Shown here: piece by piece, positions 42,881 through 51,429 of the stretch
Layout of the letters: every line of letters begins with the position of its first letter
Position numbering within the stretch: position 1 is the stretch's first letter
Assembly: GCF_947493875.1 (NCBI RefSeq)
Contig: NZ_CANLSU010000003.1
Location: 372,001-436,000 of the forward strand
Length of the DNA: 64,000 bases
Reading direction: 5' to 3'
Origin: an uncultured Marinococcus sp.
GTDB lineage: Bacteria > Bacillota > Bacilli > Bacillales > Marinococcaceae
Made by a program: the position numbers and the translations under genes
The notes under the pieces: generated by a model
Database searches by the model: none
Told to the model about the DNA's origin: nothing
The model's input: the letters and a program-made list of their open reading frames with translations, nothing else

Positions 42881-43852
42881 CTAATATTTTCTGCCGCCAA
42901 TATACGCAGCTATATCCTTTAAGGAATCCTTTGCCTCTATGTCCGGCAAAGTGGCAATCGCTTCATACGCTTTCTCCAGATAACGCTCACTCATTGTTTT
43001 CGCATATTCGATGCCCCCGGAATTATTAACTTCCGACAATATACGTTGCACCTGGCCTTCGTCGACTGCCTCCTCCTGAATAGCTGCACTGATTTTTTCC
43101 TGCAGATGCGGATTATGATGCATCGCATACAGCGCAGGCAGCGTTACATTTCCCTGCCTAAGGTCCCCTCCAGCAGGTTTTCCAAGCTCTTTTTCACTCC
43201 CGGTAAAATCGAGAATATCATCGATAATCTGGTAGGACATGCCAAGGTGATAGCCGTACCGGTAAAGCTGACGCTGCGTCTTTTTTGATGCTCCGGCGCT
43301 TGCAGCACCGAGCTCACAGCCGGCGGCAATCAAAACCGCTGTCTTTCTGCGGATTCTGCGCAGATACGTCCGCAGCGGCTGCTCCCAGTTGTACTGGTCC
43401 CGGATCTGTTCGATCTCGCCGACGCATATTTCGATCAGCGTCTTTGAGATAATCCGGTTGATGACAGGGTCTCGGTAATAGGCTGCGCGCTCGACCGCAC
43501 TTCCAAAGATATAATCGCCGGTGTACATCGCTACTTTGTTGTCCCATGCCGCTTTGACTGTAGATTCGCCCCGGCGCAGCTCAGCATCATCTATCACATC
43601 ATCATGAACAAGAGAAGCCATGTGTATCAGTTCAAGTGAAGCAGCAGCATGTTTGATATGCCCGATATCATAATTTCCAAATTTCGCACTTAGCAGCACT
43701 AAAACCGGCCGGATTCGTTTGCCTCCAGCTTTTAATAAATGATTCGACGCTTCAGTCAGGACGGCGTGCTTCGAGTCCACCGCTTCTTCAAGCGTTTTTT
43801 CGATCACTTTTATCTCCGGTTTTAAATCTCTGTACAGATCCATCAGCTTCAT
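42881..43852 (-). CDS. hepT: Heptaprenyl diphosphate synthase component II
   Basis: 323-residue trans-prenyltransferase, the catalytic subunit that with HepS makes the C35 side chain of menaquinone-7. First Asp-rich motif DDVIDDAELRRG and second DDILDFTG are intact. Start ATG 43852 with GAAGGTG before it; the upstream in-frame ATG at 43867 lies inside mqnA. Overlap with neighbours and strand show it is the last gene of the hepS-menG-UbiA-mqnA-hepT operon. Confidence 0.93.
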   Translation of the reverse strand: MKLMDLYRDLKPEIKVIEKTLEEAVDSKHAVLTEASNHLLKAGGKRIRPVLVLLSAKFGNYDIGHIKHAAASLELIHMASLVHDDVIDDAELRRGESTVKAAWDNKVAMYTGDYIFGSAVERAAYYRDPVINRIISKTLIEICVGEIEQIRDQYNWEQPLRTYLRRIRRKTAVLIAAGCELGAASAGASKKTQRQLYRYGYHLGMSYQIIDDILDFTGSEKELGKPAGGDLRQGNVTLPALYAMHHNPHLQEKISAAIQEEAVDEGQVQRILSEVNNSGGIEYAKTMSERYLEKAYEAIATLPDIEAKDSLKDIAAYIGGRKY

Positions 43853-43863
43853 CTTATTCACCT

Positions 43864-44724
43864 TCAAAATAAATAATGCACCTCGTCTCCCGGCTGCAAA
43901 ATATCTAAACTTTCAACTGCTTCATTTAAATATCCATACTTATAAGCGAGATGGTAATAATAAAGCAGGCCTTCCTGCTCTCTGGTCCCAAGCGTGAAAT
44001 GAAGCCCCCGGAAGTAGTTCTGCCAATACGTCCTGCTGCCTCCAAGCCTGTGACTGTAATCACTGGCCATTTCGGCAAAATTGTCCTGCTGTGCTGTGCG
44101 GCGGCTTTGTAAAAAATCCTGATGCAGAGCAGACCATGTGCTCTCAGCCTGATGGAACGATTCGTTTTGAACAGCAAATACAGCGTAAACCATCGGCAGG
44201 CCGGTATGAGCATACCAAAGTTCGCCGAGATCGTAACAGAACCAGTCGCTTTCCTCCCAGGAAGCCCTGATGGCGTCATCGCCAATTAACAGGTAAGCGT
44301 CGTTCTGCTCTTTCATTTTCACCGGATCCGGTGCCTGCGTCTGATACTGCGCTTCTGTCACCTGATAGAATTCCCGCAGTATAATTTTCAGCAGATGAAC
44401 GCTTGTCGCACTTGTCGATGTTAACGCAATCCGCCTCCCCACAAGCTCATCAAGAGGGTAACGGGAATAGAACAAAATGGACCGTACTTTGCCGGCAGAA
44501 GCTACACAAAGAGAAGGCAGAAGCGAAAGAGCATGCGTACTGGACCCAAAAGCAAATGAAGATACAGCACTTCCGCTCAGCTTTTGTTCTTCGAGTTTTC
44601 GGTTCAGCGAAGCAGGTACGTCCTGTTCGAACTGCACCCCCTCCTGCTCAAGCTTTTGACGGTCGAGATAATAAAAAAACGGTTTTGCGTTCGTATAAGC
44701 GATTTCTCCCATTGTTATGGACAT
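43864..44724 (-). CDS. mqnA: Chorismate dehydratase MqnA (futalosine menaquinone pathway)
   Basis: 286-residue periplasmic-binding-protein-like enzyme without a signal peptide. GEIAYTNAKPFFYYL, the central SSFAFGSS and SILFYSRYPLDEL, ALTSTSATSVHLLKIIL and YLLIGDDAIRA match the MqnA family, which dehydrates chorismate to 3-[(1-carboxyvinyl)oxy]benzoate. ATG at 44724 is preceded by TTGGAGAG; the ATG at 44730 is too close. Its place between a UbiA-type gene and hepT replaces the B. subtilis order, where menaquinone comes from the MenF-D-H-C-E-B route. Confidence in family is good; pathway use is an inference from context. Confidence 0.82.
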   Translation of the reverse strand: MSITMGEIAYTNAKPFFYYLDRQKLEQEGVQFEQDVPASLNRKLEEQKLSGSAVSSFAFGSSTHALSLLPSLCVASAGKVRSILFYSRYPLDELVGRRIALTSTSATSVHLLKIILREFYQVTEAQYQTQAPDPVKMKEQNDAYLLIGDDAIRASWEESDWFCYDLGELWYAHTGLPMVYAVFAVQNESFHQAESTWSALHQDFLQSRRTAQQDNFAEMASDYSHRLGGSRTYWQNYFRGLHFTLGTREQEGLLYYYHLAYKYGYLNEAVESLDILQPGDEVHYLF

Positions 44725-44774
44725 AACCATCTCTCCAAATCGTATACATCTTCACTGTACAGGTGTACATGTTT

Positions 44775-45635
44775 TTACATTAAAATATCTCCAAGGGTAA
44801 ATACTAATATCACGATGCTGATAATCCCATTCATGGGAAAAAAGGCGACTCCAACCTTCGACAAATCATAAGGCTTCACCAGAGAATGCTCGTAAATCAT
44901 GATTGCCGCAGCTGCGGCCAGTCCAATAAGATAAAACCAGCTGAGCGGCGAAAGCAGATACAGTGCAAGCAGGGAAATCAGACTGACGAGGTGAAACCCC
45001 CGGGAAATGTAAAGAGCTTTCGCAATCCCGAAGCAGGCCGGGATGGAATTCAGCCCGACGCGCTTGTCATACTCCGCATCCTGTGTGGCATAAATTATAT
45101 CAAATCCACCAATCCACATAGCTACCGCCGTAAACAGCAAAAATGCCTCCGGCTGAAGCGTGCCAGTTACTCCTACCCATCCGCCGAGCGGCGCGATACC
45201 AATTGTTATTCCTAAAAACACATGGCAAAGCCAGGTGAAGCGCTTTGTGTAGGAATACAGCGTCATAAAAAAGACAGGAATCGGCAGAAGGTAGACCGCC
45301 AGCATGTTTAACTGAAACGCAGCGATAAATAAAACAAAAAAAGATCCAAGCACAAATAAAATGGCTTGACCTCTTGAAACGTCTCCTGCAGGAATGGCAC
45401 GTGTTTCCGTTCGCGGATTGCGGGCGTCTATTTCTGCATCAATCAGGCGGTTCAACGTCATTGCAGCGCTGCGGGCACCAAACATTGCCAGTGTGATCCA
45501 TATCCAGTCAGCAATGGAGGGCCAGGAGCCGTTGATCATCAGGCCGCCGAGCGCCGCTCCCAAAAACGCAAAAGGGAGGGCGAATACGGTATGTTCGAAT
45601 TTTATCATTTCTAAAATGGTTTTAATTTTATTCAT
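44775..45635 (-). CDS. mqnP: UbiA-type prenyltransferase, probably MqnP
   Basis: 286-residue membrane protein with about eight helices. The two Asp-rich motifs of the UbiA family are NRLIDAEIDARNPRT and QDAEYDKRVGLNSIP. In futalosine-type gene clusters this protein attaches the polyprenyl chain to the naphthoate precursor (MqnP, not MenA). Location beside mqnA, hepT and menG supports that reading; alternatively annotated as 4-hydroxybenzoate prenyltransferase. Confidence 0.82.
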   Translation of the reverse strand: MNKIKTILEMIKFEHTVFALPFAFLGAALGGLMINGSWPSIADWIWITLAMFGARSAAMTLNRLIDAEIDARNPRTETRAIPAGDVSRGQAILFVLGSFFVLFIAAFQLNMLAVYLLPIPVFFMTLYSYTKRFTWLCHVFLGITIGIAPLGGWVGVTGTLQPEAFLLFTAVAMWIGGFDIIYATQDAEYDKRVGLNSIPACFGIAKALYISRGFHLVSLISLLALYLLSPLSWFYLIGLAAAAAIMIYEHSLVKPYDLSKVGVAFFPMNGIISIVILVFTLGDILM

Positions 45636-45665
45636 TGGTTCAACTTCCTTATCACTGTCATTTTA

Positions 45666-46373
45666 TCACTTTTTGCGTGCAATATGGGCACAGACGGTGC
45701 CGGCAGAAAAAGGAGACATCTGCACCCGGCTGAACCCTGCTTCCATGAACATAACCCCAAGCGTTTCTTTTGACGGAAAGGCCATGGTCGATTCCTGGAG
45801 CCAACGATATTCATCGTACCGGTTAATCAGCACTTTCCCTATGACCGGCATAACCGACTGAAAATAAAAGGAATAAAATTTTTCTACAAGGCTGTTTTCC
45901 GGCCAGGACGTTTCCAGGCACACAGCGGTACCGCCAGGCTTCAGCACCCGCTGCATTTCCTTAAGCACCCGCAGGTAATCGGATACGTTCCGGAGACCGA
46001 AGCCTATCGTTACATAATCAAACGAGTCATCCGGAAACGGAAGGCTGTTTACATTTCCATGTATTAAATCGATGTTTGCGAGCTGTTCCCGGTGCACCTT
46101 CTCCCGGCCGACCTCCAGCATTTTTTCACTGAAATCAATGCCGGTAGCGCTGCCGCCTTTTCCTACTGCTTTTCCAAGCTGAATCGTCCAGTCTGCCGTG
46201 CCACAGCATAAATCGAGCGTTTTCGCTCCACGGTGGACGTTCATCTGCTTCATTGTTTTTTTCCGCCAGCGTTTATGCAGCCGAAAGCTGATCACGCTGT
46301 TCATGTGGTCGTAGTTGCCTGAAATAGACTGGAAGACCTGATATACTTTATTTTCTTTTTGGGTAGCCATCAT
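45666..46373 (-). CDS. menG: Demethylmenaquinone methyltransferase MenG (UbiE)
   Basis: 235-residue SAM-dependent methyltransferase. KTLDLCCGTADWTIQL is the SAM motif; GNVNSLPFPDDSFDYVTIGFGLRN and the C-terminal region are UbiE/MenG signatures. Last step of menaquinone synthesis. Two adjacent ATG codons follow AAAGGGG; the first is used. hepS lies 11 bp upstream. Confidence 0.94.
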   Translation of the reverse strand: MMATQKENKVYQVFQSISGNYDHMNSVISFRLHKRWRKKTMKQMNVHRGAKTLDLCCGTADWTIQLGKAVGKGGSATGIDFSEKMLEVGREKVHREQLANIDLIHGNVNSLPFPDDSFDYVTIGFGLRNVSDYLRVLKEMQRVLKPGGTAVCLETSWPENSLVEKFYSFYFQSVMPVIGKVLINRYDEYRWLQESTMAFPSKETLGVMFMEAGFSRVQMSPFSAGTVCAHIARKK

Positions 46374-46384
46374 TGAAACCCCTT

Positions 46385-47143
46385 TTACTCAATACCTACA
46401 GCTATCCATTCATCCATTAGCGAGTGCAGCCCCTCAGAGAGCTGTTCGTCTTTTTCGACATGCTGATGAAAAAAGCTGTGTTCTTGATCGATTAATTGTT
46501 TTAATATTTGGCGGGCGCTCTGCGAGTGACCTTCCCAGTGCTGCACCTGGGCAGCGCTGGCTGAAAATTCTTCGGTACGGCCAAACCATTCCCATTCATG
46601 AAGCAGTCTTTTCAAGGCAAAAATAGAGGAGGAAGCCACTGCAAGATGCGTGCGCCCGTAAAAATGGATAACCGCTTCCACAATGCCCGCTTCACTCATT
46701 CTAAGTGTTTGAAGCATATCGGTATAGTCCTGGCACTCACCAAAATGCAGCTTCATTTTCGCTTCATTCATGCTCCGGATTGCTGATGTGAAAACTATAA
46801 GGATTTCCTGATGAAAAGCAGTACTGAGCAGACGATAGTAAAGACTGCTCATCAAATCCCCGTTCAAAATCGTCAGCTGCCTTATTTTCTTGTCATCGCC
46901 GTCGTTATGCAGGTGAATCTGTTCATGAGCCTTAAATGCTGACTGCACGAGCAGTACAGCTGTAATTTGTTCCACCATCCGTTTCCGGGGCACTTTGGCC
47001 CCACTTAACGCTTCCAGCAGAAGGTGAACCGTCTCTTCGTGCGCTTCCGGCAGCCCGATTTTCTGCTCAATGTACGAGTGCTGGGTCAGGCGCTGAAACT
47101 CTTTTTTTATTTCCTCTGCACATGGTGTCCAGTAGTTGTTCAT
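46385..47143 (-). CDS. hepS: Heptaprenyl diphosphate synthase component I
   Basis: 252-residue helical protein of the HepPP synthase subunit 1 family: no Asp-rich prenyltransferase motif, but an N-terminal HSYIEQKIGLP segment and a long helical core. It pairs with HepT to set chain length. First gene of the quinone operon. It is the least conserved member and is identified partly by position. Confidence 0.85.
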   Translation of the reverse strand: MNNYWTPCAEEIKKEFQRLTQHSYIEQKIGLPEAHEETVHLLLEALSGAKVPRKRMVEQITAVLLVQSAFKAHEQIHLHNDGDDKKIRQLTILNGDLMSSLYYRLLSTAFHQEILIVFTSAIRSMNEAKMKLHFGECQDYTDMLQTLRMSEAGIVEAVIHFYGRTHLAVASSSIFALKRLLHEWEWFGRTEEFSASAAQVQHWEGHSQSARQILKQLIDQEHSFFHQHVEKDEQLSEGLHSLMDEWIAVGIE

Positions 47144-47203
47144 GCCGCTTCCCCCAACCCCTTAAATGCTGGTGATTTCATTTCTTACGTCCTATGCTCT
47201 CCA

Positions 47204-47230
47204 ATTATAGCACAGGCTCTTTGTTTCCAA
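47204..47230 (-). promoter_or_regulatory. Promoter of the hepS-menG-mqnP-mqnA-hepT operon
   Basis: On the minus strand an extended -10 (TGCTATAAT; hexamer 47209-47204) with TTGGAA (47230-47225) as a closely spaced -35 (15 bp). It lies between mtrB and hepS. Confidence 0.5.
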
Positions 47231-47241
47231 GAAAGATTACA

Positions 47242-47469
47242 TTAATCTTCCCCGCTTCCTGCCTTTATTTCGCCGTAGCTTGTTTGTATAACCGCGTTGC
47301 CGCGTACCTTGATCGCAGATGTATGCTCGGTAAACTGAGCAATAAGTACTTCTCCGCCGTCTAATTTTTCCAAGTGATGAAAACGAGTGTCCTTGCCGCG
47401 GGTCAAGCCCATAACGTTGACACCGTCTTCTTCTGCACGGATGACGATAAAATCATCTCCATTCTGCAT
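47242..47469 (-). CDS. mtrB: trp RNA-binding attenuation protein TRAP
   Basis: 75-residue TRAP, which forms an 11-subunit ring that binds tryptophan and then GAG/UAG repeats in RNA. The conserved core [25 protein letters not shown] and [11 protein letters not shown] is intact, including the Lys and Lys/Arg residues that contact RNA. Its target, the trp leader, is in this window at 38145-38306. Follows folE (mtrA), as in the mtrAB operon. Confidence 0.96.
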   Translation of the reverse strand: MQNGDDFIVIRAEEDGVNVMGLTRGKDTRFHHLEKLDGGEVLIAQFTEHTSAIKVRGNAVIQTSYGEIKAGSGED

Positions 47470-47509
47470 TTTAAGACCCTCCCTGTTTTCGGTTTGTGCC
47501 CATGGTAAA

Positions 47510-47530
47510 GCGCCTGCTTTCTGCAGGCGC
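47510..47530 (-). terminator. Hairpin between folE and mtrB
   Basis: An 8-bp perfect GC-rich stem (47530-47523 with 47517-47510) and five-base loop, followed on the minus strand by only TTTACC. A weak or partial terminator that would lower mtrB relative to folE. Confidence 0.5.
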
Positions 47531-47551
47531 CTGATTTTTATCTGCTGGTGA

Positions 47552-48118
47552 TCAGTGCTTAATCAGCGAAAGAACTTCGCTCCTTGCCGCCTGATCTTCT
47601 TCAAATGTTCCTCTCACTGCGGACGTTACCGTCATAGATCCCGGCTTTTTCACGCCGCGCATCGTCATACACATATGTTCAGCTTCAAGAACGACCATCA
47701 CTCCGTGAGGTTCAAGTGTCGAAACAATTTCGTTTGCAATAGTATACGTGATACGCTCCTGAAGCTGCGGACGTTTGGCAATTGTTTCCACGGTCCGGGC
47801 CAGCTTACTCAGACCTGTCACCATTCCGCCTTTTGGAATGTAGGCTACGTGAGCCTTACCGAAAAAGGGGACAAGGTGATGCTCGCACATCGAAAAAAAC
47901 GGAATATCTTTTACCAGTACCAGTTCCTCATGGTCTTCCCCAAATACAGTTTTTAAATGCTCGTCTGCTGATTCATGCAGCCCGGCAAAAACCTCCTGGT
48001 ATAAACGGGCTACCCTGTCCGGAGTGTCGAGCAGGCCTTCCCGGCCGGCATCTTCACCAACACCTTCAAGAATCAGCCTGACACCTTCTTTTATTTTTTC
48101 GTGATCAAAATTAGCCAC
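47552..48118 (-). CDS. folE: GTP cyclohydrolase I
   Basis: 188-residue first enzyme of folate synthesis (MtrA in B. subtilis). [35 protein letters not shown] with zinc Cys and His, and [17 protein letters not shown] with the third ligand are all intact. The start is GTG at 48118, with TTGGAGGA at good spacing; an upstream ATG at 48136 is inside the ribosome-binding region. Confidence 0.95.
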   Translation of the reverse strand: MANFDHEKIKEGVRLILEGVGEDAGREGLLDTPDRVARLYQEVFAGLHESADEHLKTVFGEDHEELVLVKDIPFFSMCEHHLVPFFGKAHVAYIPKGGMVTGLSKLARTVETIAKRPQLQERITYTIANEIVSTLEPHGVMVVLEAEHMCMTMRGVKKPGSMTVTSAVRGTFEEDQAARSEVLSLIKH

Positions 48119-48174
48119 CGTAAGTCCTCCAATCAACTTCTGCTGCCTTCAGCCACTGCTGTTTGTCTTGAGAA

Positions 48175-48203
48175 ATTTTAGCACAAGCCCTTTTAGAAAG
48201 CAA
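48175..48203 (-). promoter_or_regulatory. Promoter of folE-mtrB
   Basis: On the minus strand TTGCTT (48203-48198), a 17-bp spacer ending in TGC, and TAAAAT (48180-48175), an extended -10. Confidence 0.65.
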
Positions 48204-48204
48204 A

Positions 48205-48230
48205 AGGGGCGCCTTTAACGTAACAGGCGC
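48205..48230 (-). terminator. Hairpin after gpsA
   Basis: A 6-bp GC stem (48230-48225 with 48214-48209) is followed on the minus strand by CCCTTTT, immediately past the gpsA stop. The spacer 48119-48231 otherwise holds only the folE promoter; spoIVA and hbs, found here in B. subtilis, are absent. Confidence 0.5.
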
Positions 48231-48231
48231 A

Positions 48232-49269
48232 TTAATCATTATCATCGAGCAGCATGATGGAGTGCTCTTTTTCATTTTTCTTTCCACGCTCCATCAGGGA
48301 CTTTGCCATTTTCTCCGGCGGCACGTGTTCAAACAGGACTTTGTACAGCCCTTCTGTAATTGGCATTTCCACTCCAAGAGACCTGGACCAGTGGTAGACA
48401 GCTTCGGTAGTCCGTACTCCTTCAACGACCATCCCCATCTGCTCCAGTACGTCTTCGAGGCTTTTGCCGGAGCCGATTTGATTTCCAGCCCGCCAGTTCC
48501 GGCTGTGTTCACTTGTACATGTAACGATCAAATCCCCAAGACCCGAAAGGCCGGTAAAGGTAAGCGGGGATGCTCCCAGATGGGTGCCAAGACGTGTAAT
48601 TTCCGCCAGCCCTCTTGTCATTAAAGCAGCTTTTGCGTTATCCCCGTATCCAAGTCCTGATGTAAGACCGATACCGAGGGCAATAATGTTTTTCAGCGCC
48701 CCGCCAATCTCGACACCGAGAAAATCATCATTTGTGTATACACGGAAAGCCTGGTTCATAAACAGCTCCTGCACCCGGGTCTGTACTTGTTCAGAGGTGC
48801 CTGACACCGCGACAGTGGTTGGCTGCTGCTCTGCCACTTCTTCCGCGTGGCTTGGCCCCGAAAGCACGGCCATTCCTTTAAAAGAAATATCCGTCCACTC
48901 TTCTTCGAGAATTTGCGATACTCTTAAAAAGGAGTCAGGCTCGATGCCTTTAGCTGCATGTACGACAATGGTTTCCGGGTGAAGATACGGCATTAACTCG
49001 CGGGCGATTTTTCTTACTGCCCCGCTCGGAACCGCAAGCACAATGTAGGAAGCCTCACCTGCTGCTTCCTTTACATCAGTGGTGGCCACTATATTTTCGG
49101 GCAGGACAATCCCTTTTAAATAGCCTTCATTTCTGTGTGTGGTGTTGATTTCTTCAGCCAGCGCTTCTCTGCGGCACCAAAGACGCACCGAATGCTGATT
49201 TTGTCCTAACACAGAAGCCAGGGCCGTTCCCCAGCTTCCTGCTCCAATAACAGCTGCCTGTTTCTTCAT
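48232..49269 (-). CDS. gpsA: Glycerol-3-phosphate dehydrogenase [NAD(P)+]
   Basis: 345-residue enzyme reducing dihydroxyacetone phosphate to sn-glycerol 3-phosphate. GAGSWGTALAS at the start binds NAD(P); GPSHAEEVAE, the catalytic Lys in GGALKNIIALG, and GLGDLIVTCTS are family motifs. Acts just before PlsY, whose gene lies 14 bp upstream on the same strand. Confidence 0.95.
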   Translation of the reverse strand: MKKQAAVIGAGSWGTALASVLGQNQHSVRLWCRREALAEEINTTHRNEGYLKGIVLPENIVATTDVKEAAGEASYIVLAVPSGAVRKIARELMPYLHPETIVVHAAKGIEPDSFLRVSQILEEEWTDISFKGMAVLSGPSHAEEVAEQQPTTVAVSGTSEQVQTRVQELFMNQAFRVYTNDDFLGVEIGGALKNIIALGIGLTSGLGYGDNAKAALMTRGLAEITRLGTHLGASPLTFTGLSGLGDLIVTCTSEHSRNWRAGNQIGSGKSLEDVLEQMGMVVEGVRTTEAVYHWSRSLGVEMPITEGLYKVLFEHVPPEKMAKSLMERGKKNEKEHSIMLLDDND

Positions 49270-49283
49270 GTTTTTAACTCCTT

Positions 49284-49940
49284 TTATCCTTCACTGCTCT
49301 TTTTATACAATGAGCTTTCATTGCCACGCAGCAGGCGGACGATATTTGTACGGTGCTTCCATATCGACAGAAGGCCAAGAAAAACGGTTAAATACAGATA
49401 GGTCTCCGGATGTCCGTTGGTCGACTGGGTATAGAAAACCGCCACCGGGGTTAAAACAGCAAACAACAGAGAGCCTAGAGACACGTAACCGGTAACTGCA
49501 ATCGCTGCAATCGCTATAATCCCGACATAAATTGCCGGAAAAAAGACTAGTACACTAATAACTCCGATGGCCGTTGCTACACCTTTGCCACCGCGGAAGC
49601 CAAAATAGACCGGCCAGTTATGTCCAAGTACGGCGGCAAGACCGCCAAGAGCGGGAGCCAGACCGTCCACCTGGCTTAACGACAAAAATCCGGGCAAAAG
49701 GGCCGAGGCTGTCCATTGGAAAAAGAAACCGAGCCAGACCGCCACCATTCCTTTCAGCACGTCTAAAAGCAGCACCACCACCGCCCATTTTGTGCCCAGG
49801 ACCCGCCGGGTATTTGTGGCTCCGGCATTGCCGCTCCCGACAGAACGGACGTCCACCTTTTTTATTCGCTGCACAAATAGATAACTAAAACTAACTGAGC
49901 CGATTAGATAGCCAATCACAACTGCAAGAATTACTCCCAT
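49284..49940 (-). CDS. plsY: Glycerol-3-phosphate acyltransferase PlsY
   Basis: 218-residue membrane protein with five or so helices that acylates glycerol 3-phosphate from acyl phosphate. GYLIGSVSFSYL, GSGNAGATNTRR and GFRGGKGVATA are the three conserved cytoplasmic motifs. In B. subtilis plsY is elsewhere; here it sits directly before gpsA, matching substrate supply to use. GGGGAGAG precedes the ATG. Confidence 0.94.
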   Translation of the reverse strand: MGVILAVVIGYLIGSVSFSYLFVQRIKKVDVRSVGSGNAGATNTRRVLGTKWAVVVLLLDVLKGMVAVWLGFFFQWTASALLPGFLSLSQVDGLAPALGGLAAVLGHNWPVYFGFRGGKGVATAIGVISVLVFFPAIYVGIIAIAAIAVTGYVSLGSLLFAVLTPVAVFYTQSTNGHPETYLYLTVFLGLLSIWKHRTNIVRLLRGNESSLYKKSSEG

Positions 49941-49973
49941 TGCACTCTCCCCTTACCAAACCATTTCCGGCTG

Positions 49974-51290
49974 CTATTCGTTTTTCTTTCTGGCCACGAT
50001 TCGAAGCGGTGTCCCTTCAAACGAGAAGGCTTCGCGGCATTTATTTTCCAAATATCTGCGATATGAAAAATGCAGAAGCTCCGGATCATTTACAAACAAC
50101 ACGATAACCGGAGGGCCTGAAGCCACCTGTGTTGCAAAATTGATACGCAGGCGTTTATTGCTGTGGGTCGGGGTTGGATTCATAATAACCGCATCCATAA
50201 TAACTTCATTTAACACATTGGTAGGGACCCGTACGTGATGATTTTCAGCCACCTGACTTACTACCGGCAAAAGGTTCTGTATTCTCCGCTTCGTCTTGGC
50301 CGAAAGGAAAACGATCGGGGCATAGTCGAGGAACTGGAACTCCTCCCGAATTTCTTCGGTGAACCGGTGCATCGTTTTGTCGTCTTTTTCCACTACATCC
50401 CATTTGTTAACGACAATAACGATAGCCCGGCCGGAGTCGTGCGCATAGCCTGCTACTTTTTTGTCCTGTTCCCGGATGCCTGCTTCGCCGTCGAGAACGA
50501 CAACAGCTACATCGGCCCGTTCCATGGCACGCATCGCCCGGAGTACACTGTATTTTTCTGCTTTTTCATACACTTTTCCCCGCCGGCGCATACCCGCCGT
50601 ATCAATGATGCTGTATTTCTGGCCGTCTTTTTCGAACTCCGTGTCCACCGCATCTCTCGTAGTGCCCGGAATATCGCTCACAATGACGCGTTCTTCCCCG
50701 AGTACTGCGTTCACGAGGGAGGATTTCCCCACATTCGGCTGGCCGATGACTGCCATATGAATCGTGTCATCGTCCTTTTCCTCTTCGTCCTCCACAGGAA
50801 ACCGTTCGAGCACTTCATCCAGCAGATCACCGAGGCCGAGGCCGTGGGAACCGGAAATCGGAAATACTTCTCCGAGGCCAAGGGAATAGAACTCATACAT
50901 CTGCTCCCGCATTTCATAGTTGTCTATTTTATTCACGGCCGTGAGGACCGGTTTTTTGGATCGAAGCAGAATATCTGCGACTTCTTCATCTGAAGCCGTA
51001 ATGCCGTCCCGCCCGTTCACGATAAAAATAATGACATCTGCCTCGTCGATAGCAAGCTTCGCCTGCTCCCGAATTTGAGTGAGCAAAGGTTCATCATTCA
51101 GTTCAATGCCTCCGGTGTCAATCACGTGAAAGAAGCGGTGCAGCCATTCACCTTCCCCGTAAAGCCTGTCTCTTGTAATACCTGGCTCGTCTTCGACGAT
51201 AGCCATTCGTTCTCCGATAATACGGTTGAATATTGTTGATTTGCCGACATTTGGCCTGCCGACAATGGCGACTGTAGGTTTTACCATCAT
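49974..51290 (-). CDS. der: Ribosome-assembly GTPase Der (EngA)
   Basis: 438 residues with two consecutive GTPase domains: first P-loop [15 protein letters not shown] and NKID; second [20 protein letters not shown] and NKWD. A C-terminal KH-like domain (about 355-438) binds RNA. Essential for 50S subunit maturation. Two tandem ATGs; the first is used with AAAGGA upstream. Confidence 0.96.
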   Translation of the reverse strand: MMVKPTVAIVGRPNVGKSTIFNRIIGERMAIVEDEPGITRDRLYGEGEWLHRFFHVIDTGGIELNDEPLLTQIREQAKLAIDEADVIIFIVNGRDGITASDEEVADILLRSKKPVLTAVNKIDNYEMREQMYEFYSLGLGEVFPISGSHGLGLGDLLDEVLERFPVEDEEEKDDDTIHMAVIGQPNVGKSSLVNAVLGEERVIVSDIPGTTRDAVDTEFEKDGQKYSIIDTAGMRRRGKVYEKAEKYSVLRAMRAMERADVAVVVLDGEAGIREQDKKVAGYAHDSGRAIVIVVNKWDVVEKDDKTMHRFTEEIREEFQFLDYAPIVFLSAKTKRRIQNLLPVVSQVAENHHVRVPTNVLNEVIMDAVIMNPTPTHSNKRLRINFATQVASGPPVIVLFVNDPELLHFSYRRYLENKCREAFSFEGTPLRIVARKKNE

Positions 51291-51385
51291 TTTGATTCCT
51301 TTCTGTCTCTAAATCTATCTTCATTATCATAACATGAAACAGATACGTTCCTCTCCCCCAAATTTGTATCCGGCGGGTAAAACAA

Positions 51386-51416
51386 GGAAAAACCAGGCAG
51401 CAAAATGCGCCTGGTT
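51386..51416 (-). terminator. Terminator after fni
   Basis: An 8-bp stem (51416-51409 with 51398-51391) followed on the minus strand by TTTTTCC. It lies in the 139-bp spacer between fni and der, which shows nothing else. Confidence 0.65.
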
Positions 51417-51429
51417 GGTTTTTCTCCCC

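Noticed and set aside
50235-50993. 252-codon plus-strand open frame
   Set aside because: Antisense to der, whose two GTPase domains are intact.
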